Shown here in pieces: positions 60,626 to 64,000 of a stretch of 64,000 nucleotides of DNA; positions within the stretch are counted from its first letter, which is position 1, and the number at the start of each line of letters is the position of its first letter. The translations under genes and the position numbers were made by a program. A model generated the notes under the pieces. That model did not search any database, was not told where the DNA came from, and saw nothing but the letters and a program-made list of their open reading frames with translations. Source of the stretch: an uncultured Gemmiger sp. (lineage in GTDB: Bacteria > Bacillota > Clostridia > Oscillospirales > Ruminococcaceae); contig CALWNO010000001.1 in the NCBI GenBank assembly GCA_944382785.1, positions 1 through 64,000 of the forward strand, read 5' to 3'.

Positions 60626-61345
60626 TTATTGCGCACCCAGGTATGCTTTGCGGACCTCAATGTTGTTGGCCAGCTCTGTGGCTTCGCCTTCCATCTTGAT
60701 GGTACCGGTTTCCAGCACGTAGGCACGGTTGGCAATTTCCAGAGCCATCTTGGCGTTCTGTTCCACCAGCAGCACTGTCACACCATTGCGGTTGACGTCC
60801 CGGATGATTTTGAAGATTTCTTTGACCAGCAGCGGAGACAGACCCATGGAGGGTTCATCCAGCAGCAGCATCTTGGGGCGACACATCAGCGCGCGGCCGA
60901 TGGCCAGCATCTGCTGCTCACCACCGGACAATGTACCGGCAGACTGGCTGCGGCGCTCTTTCAGGCGGGGCAACAGATCATATACCATGTCAAAGTCGTT
61001 CTGAATGGCCTCTTTCCCATCATGGCGTGTGTAGGCGCCCAGCATCAAGTTCTGCTGCACGGTCAGGCCGCTGAATACCCGGCGGCCCTCCGGAACCTGC
61101 GCCAGCCCCAGACGGATGATCTTGTGGGCTTCCATCTTGCTGATGGTCTGACCGCAGTAAATGATCTCTCCGCTTTTGGGCTTAAGCAGACCGGAAATAG
61201 CGTGCATGGTGGTGGTTTTTCCAGCGCCGTTGGCACCGATCAGAGTCACGATCTCCCCTTCATCCACATGGAAAGAGACATCCCGAATAGCGTGAATGGA
61301 GCCGTAGAACACATTGATGTTTTTGACAGCAAGCATTTCCCCCAT
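60626..61345 (-). CDS. livF: Branched-chain amino acid ABC transporter ATPase LivF
   Basis: 239 aa. Walker A GANGAGKTT, signature LSGGEQQML, Walker B MLLLDEPSMGLSP, and the LivF-type end VLETGTIKMEGEATELANN. One of two ATPases of a Leu/Ile/Val importer. Two nt behind livG. Confidence 0.94.
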   Translation of the reverse strand: MGEMLAVKNINVFYGSIHAIRDVSFHVDEGEIVTLIGANGAGKTTTMHAISGLLKPKSGEIIYCGQTISKMEAHKIIRLGLAQVPEGRRVFSGLTVQQNLMLGAYTRHDGKEAIQNDFDMVYDLLPRLKERRSQSAGTLSGGEQQMLAIGRALMCRPKMLLLDEPSMGLSPLLVKEIFKIIRDVNRNGVTVLLVEQNAKMALEIANRAYVLETGTIKMEGEATELANNIEVRKAYLGAQ

Positions 61346-61347
61346 CG

Positions 61348-62109
61348 TCAGTCACCTCCCAGATATGCCGCAATGACCTTGGGGTTGTTGCGGATGGATT
61401 TGCCGTCGCCATGGGCAATCACCCGGCCATAGTCCAGCACGGTAATTTCCTCGCAGATACCCATAACAAAGTTCATATCATGTTCAATGAGAAGAATGGC
61501 AATTCCGAACTGATCGCGCACGCTGCGTACGGTATTCATCAGTTCAGCCGTTTCATTGGGGTTCATGCCGGCTGCCGGTTCGTCCAGCAGAAGCAGCTTC
61601 GGGTTGGTGGCCAAAGCGCGGGCAATCTCCAGCTTGCGCTGTTTGCCGTACGGCAGCTGGCTCGCCTTCAGGTTTGCTTCCCCGTCCAGATCAAAAATTT
61701 TCAGCAGAGCATGGGCCTTGCGGTTCATCTCATGCTCTTTCTCCCGATACGCAGGCAGGCGCAGAATCCCGGTCCAAAGACCATACTGCACCTGATTGTG
61801 CATACCAACCTTGACATTGTCCAGAACGCTCATTTCATCGAACAGACGGATGTTCTGGAAGGTACGGGCAATGCCGGCCTTGGAGATAGCCTCAGGCGTT
61901 TTTCCGGTAATGTCTTGACCATCAAGGACAATATTGCCCTCGGTGGGACGATAGACGCCGGTCAGCATATTGAAAACAGTCGTTTTGCCTGCACCGTTGG
62001 GACCAATCAGACCATACAGGTGGCCTTTTTCAATTGTCATGTCCAGTTGGGAAACAGCCTGAAGACCACCAAAGGCGATGCCCAGGTTGCTGACCTCCAG
62101 CAATGCCAT
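61348..62109 (-). CDS. livG: Branched-chain amino acid ABC transporter ATPase LivG
   Basis: 253 aa. Walker A GPNGAGKTTVFNMLTG, signature LPYGKQRKLEIARAL, Walker B LLLLDEPAAGMNP, and the LivG end VLDYGRVIAHGDGKSIRNNPKVIAAYLG. ATG 62109 has GGAGGTGG. Confidence 0.95.
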   Translation of the reverse strand: MALLEVSNLGIAFGGLQAVSQLDMTIEKGHLYGLIGPNGAGKTTVFNMLTGVYRPTEGNIVLDGQDITGKTPEAISKAGIARTFQNIRLFDEMSVLDNVKVGMHNQVQYGLWTGILRLPAYREKEHEMNRKAHALLKIFDLDGEANLKASQLPYGKQRKLEIARALATNPKLLLLDEPAAGMNPNETAELMNTVRSVRDQFGIAILLIEHDMNFVMGICEEITVLDYGRVIAHGDGKSIRNNPKVIAAYLGGD

Positions 62110-62110
62110 A

Positions 62111-63187
62111 TCAGGCCACCTCCTTCTTTTCGGGTTCGCCCTTCTTGGAGGAGAAGCGACCAATGATACGCTTGCGCCATGCGATGATCTGCGGGCTCTG
62201 GTTAAAGATCATCACGACAATCAGCACAATGGCATAAATCAACATACGGTAATCCTGCAAGCCACGCAGTACTTCCGGCAAAACCGTGAGTAGCGCAGCT
62301 GCAATGATCGAGCCCCGGATGCTGCCGATACCGCCCAGAACAACAAATACCAGGATCTGAATTGAGGTGTTGTAGTCGAATCGACTGGCCACCAGAGAGG
62401 AATAATTCAAGCCGTACAGTACACCGGCAAACCCGGCGAACACAGCGGAAACCACAAAGGCGGTCAGTTTGAAGCGGGTCAGGTTGATACCAACGCTCTG
62501 CGCCGCAATTTCATTATCACGAATGGCCATAATCGCACGGCCGGTGCGAGAGTTGATCAGGTTAAGAATGACAATCAGCGTGATCAGAATCAGCACAAAG
62601 CCAATGGTGAACGTGGAGGCCTTTTTGATGCCGGTAATTCCCATAGCACCGTTAATCAATGTTTCGCCATCTGCGGAAAGTCCCATGGAATTGGCATCTG
62701 TCAGGGAAAAATGAACACCGTTTTCATCTACGCCCAGATAAAGAGCATTGATGATATTTTTAATGATCTCGCCAAAGGCCAGGGTGACAATGGCAAGGTA
62801 GTCACCAGACAGACGCAGAACGGGGACGCCCACGATCACACCGAAAATGCCGGCCACAATACCACCGACGATAAATGCCAGCGGAATCGCAACGAAGGCA
62901 GGCAGGCTGTCCCCTACCAAGGTCCAGAGCAAAACACCGGAAAAAGCCCCCACGCTCATGAAGCCGGCATGCCCCAGGCTCAGCTCACCCAAAAAACCAA
63001 CCGTAAGATTCAGCGAAATAGCAAGCACCACATACGCACAGATAGGAACCAGCTGACCCTCAAAAGAGCGGGTGGTCAAACCTGCCCCCGAGAGAATCTG
63101 CACGACCAGATAAAATACAATCACAATGCCAAAGGTGATCAGGTTGCTTCTGGTCGTCTTTTTCATCGTTTTCAAACGGGACAACAC
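62111..63187 (-). CDS. livM: Branched-chain amino acid ABC transporter permease LivM
   Basis: About 358 aa, eight to ten helices. AISLNLTVGFLGELSLGHAGFMSVGAF is the family's entry motif and AIRDNEIAAQSVGINLTRFKLTAFVVSA the EAA-like coupling segment. Start is probably GTG 63187 with GAGGTG upstream; an in-frame GTG at 63196 overlaps that site. Confidence 0.93.
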   Translation of the reverse strand: MLSRLKTMKKTTRSNLITFGIVIVFYLVVQILSGAGLTTRSFEGQLVPICAYVVLAISLNLTVGFLGELSLGHAGFMSVGAFSGVLLWTLVGDSLPAFVAIPLAFIVGGIVAGIFGVIVGVPVLRLSGDYLAIVTLAFGEIIKNIINALYLGVDENGVHFSLTDANSMGLSADGETLINGAMGITGIKKASTFTIGFVLILITLIVILNLINSRTGRAIMAIRDNEIAAQSVGINLTRFKLTAFVVSAVFAGFAGVLYGLNYSSLVASRFDYNTSIQILVFVVLGGIGSIRGSIIAAALLTVLPEVLRGLQDYRMLIYAIVLIVVMIFNQSPQIIAWRKRIIGRFSSKKGEPEKKEVA

Positions 63188-63197
63188 GGATCTCACC

Positions 63198-64000
63198 TCA
63201 CACTTTCACATTGATTTTCTTGCCCAGCAGACCCGTCGGCTTGACAACCAGCACAACGATCAATACCAGGAAAACAATGGCATCCGACAATTGGGTCGAA
63301 ATGTAAGCTTTGCTGAGGTTTTCAATGACCCCCAGCAGAACACCACCCAGGAAAGCGCCCGGAATGGAACCGATACCGCCAAATACAGCAGCAACGAAAG
63401 CTTTGATACCGGGCATGGCGCCGGTGGTGGGAGAAAGGGTCGGATAAGACGAACACAGCAACGCGCCGGCCACAGCTGCCAGCGCAGAGCCGATGGCGAA
63501 AGTCAGCGCGATGGTGGCATTGACGTTAACCCCCATCAGCTGGGCGGCACCGCGGTCCTCGCTGACAGCCAGCATGGCGTGACCGGGAACCGTATGGTTG
63601 ACGAAAGCTGTCAGCGCAACCATGATGACTACACAAGCGATGATGGTGACAATTGCCTCCGCCGAAATGGTGAGTTTCCCGCCGAACAGTTCCAGCGGCT
63701 TCAGACCTGCACCTGCAACGATGGACTGGAAGCTCTTGGGATCAGGAGACCACATAAGCTGTGCCACCTGCTGCAGCAGATAGCTGACACCGATTGCAGT
63801 GATCAGGACAGCCAGGGAGGGAGCCTCCCGCAAGGGGCGATAAGCCACTCGCTCAATGACTGTGCCGAGAATTGTGCAGACCACCATGGAAACAACCACC
63901 GACAGAATGGGATTCCACCCAAATCCACCGAAGGCAAAAAAGATCACATAGCTGCCAATCATAATGATATCGCCGTGTGCAAAGTTCAGCATCTTGGCAA
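63198..64000 (-). CDS. livH: Branched-chain amino acid ABC transporter permease LivH (5' end outside window)
   Basis: At least 267 residues; the frame is open to the window edge. MLNFAHGDIIMIGSYV near the edge is internal to LivH, so the true start is outside. Coupling segment AVSEDRGAAQLMGVNVNATIALTFAIGSALA and PGIKAFVAAVFGGIGSIPGAFLGG are present. The binding protein LivK gene would be expected further upstream. Confidence 0.94.
   Translation of the reverse strand, partial: AKMLNFAHGDIIMIGSYVIFFAFGGFGWNPILSVVVSMVVCTILGTVIERVAYRPLREAPSLAVLITAIGVSYLLQQVAQLMWSPDPKSFQSIVAGAGLKPLELFGGKLTISAEAIVTIIACVVIMVALTAFVNHTVPGHAMLAVSEDRGAAQLMGVNVNATIALTFAIGSALAAVAGALLCSSYPTLSPTTGAMPGIKAFVAAVFGGIGSIPGAFLGGVLLGVIENLSKAYISTQLSDAIVFLVLIVVLVVKPTGLLGKKINVKV

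Overview
The window is bacterial chromosome from an anaerobic, gut-type low-G+C-phylum (Firmicutes/Bacillota) lineage with an unusually GC-rich genome (roughly mid-50s percent by eye). Gene content (full spoIIIA operon, a gerA-type germination operon, spoIIM next to a Xer recombinase, T-box control of tyrS, DUF6311/DUF4358/DUF4364/DUF951 proteins, reverse-type rubrerythrin) fits the Oscillospiraceae/Ruminococcaceae (Faecalibacterium-Gemmiger-Subdoligranulum neighbourhood), with a retained sporulation programme. The genus is an inference.

Layout. 1-4.1 kb: tRNA-Cys, a membrane-tethered XRE regulator, a pseudouridine synthase coupled to a DUF6311 membrane protein, tRNA-Leu. 4.2-8.6 kb: aspartate-type aminotransferase, SecDF fusion, NrdR. 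8.7-12.1 kb: three-gene ger operon. 12.1-15.4 kb (minus): DHHW protein, MBOAT acyltransferase, DUF4358 lipoprotein. 15.6-19.9 kb: Gx-type membrane protein, rubrerythrin, Tgt, YajC, TIGR04086 protein, SpoIIM-like protein, convergent with a XerC/D recombinase.

21.0-24.95 kb is the most unusual part: a GC-rich insertion of about 3.9 kb between xer and its neighbour. It encodes a 183-aa tyrosine recombinase, a Rep protein, two small proteins (one like a single-strand-binding protein) and a 109-aa hypothetical, plus 1.2 kb of hairpin-rich non-coding DNA with a 50-bp direct repeat. At both ends the same arrangement occurs: a TTGACA-17-TATAGT promoter followed exactly 17 nt later by a TTTCGCTAAA/TTTAGCGAAA palindrome. 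This suggests integration in the xer leader with exchange of promoters, or shared repression.

25.0-40.9 kb (minus) is dense housekeeping: TIM-barrel protein, SseB, RadA, DUF5655, TyrS with T-box, RecN, ArgR, NAD kinase, TlyA, Dxs, PAP2-like, prenyl synthase, XseB/XseA, TsaD paralogue, NusB, Asp23. 40.9-45.6 kb is spoIIIAA-AH. 45.8-46.5 kb carries a secreted zinc metallopeptidase resembling the anthrax lethal-factor fold family. 46.7-50.0 kb is a decayed Tn916/Tn1549-type ICE remnant (rep fragment, frameshifted dnaC, xis, int) joined to a truncated alanine/glycine symporter gene. 50.0-60.3 kb: LMW phosphatase, 1-phosphofructokinase, YitT, a second membrane-tethered XRE regulator, M18 aminopeptidase, lytic transglycosylase, CoaE, Sua5, RF1, DUF951, S1-domain protein, DUF4364. 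60.3-60.5 kb is a short non-coding sequence with terminal hairpins like an IS200/IS605-derived element. 60.6-64.0 kb is livFGMH, with livH running off the end.

Intrinsic terminators and sigma-A-like promoters are clear in many gaps. All assignments come from reading the sequence and family knowledge; no database search was run.
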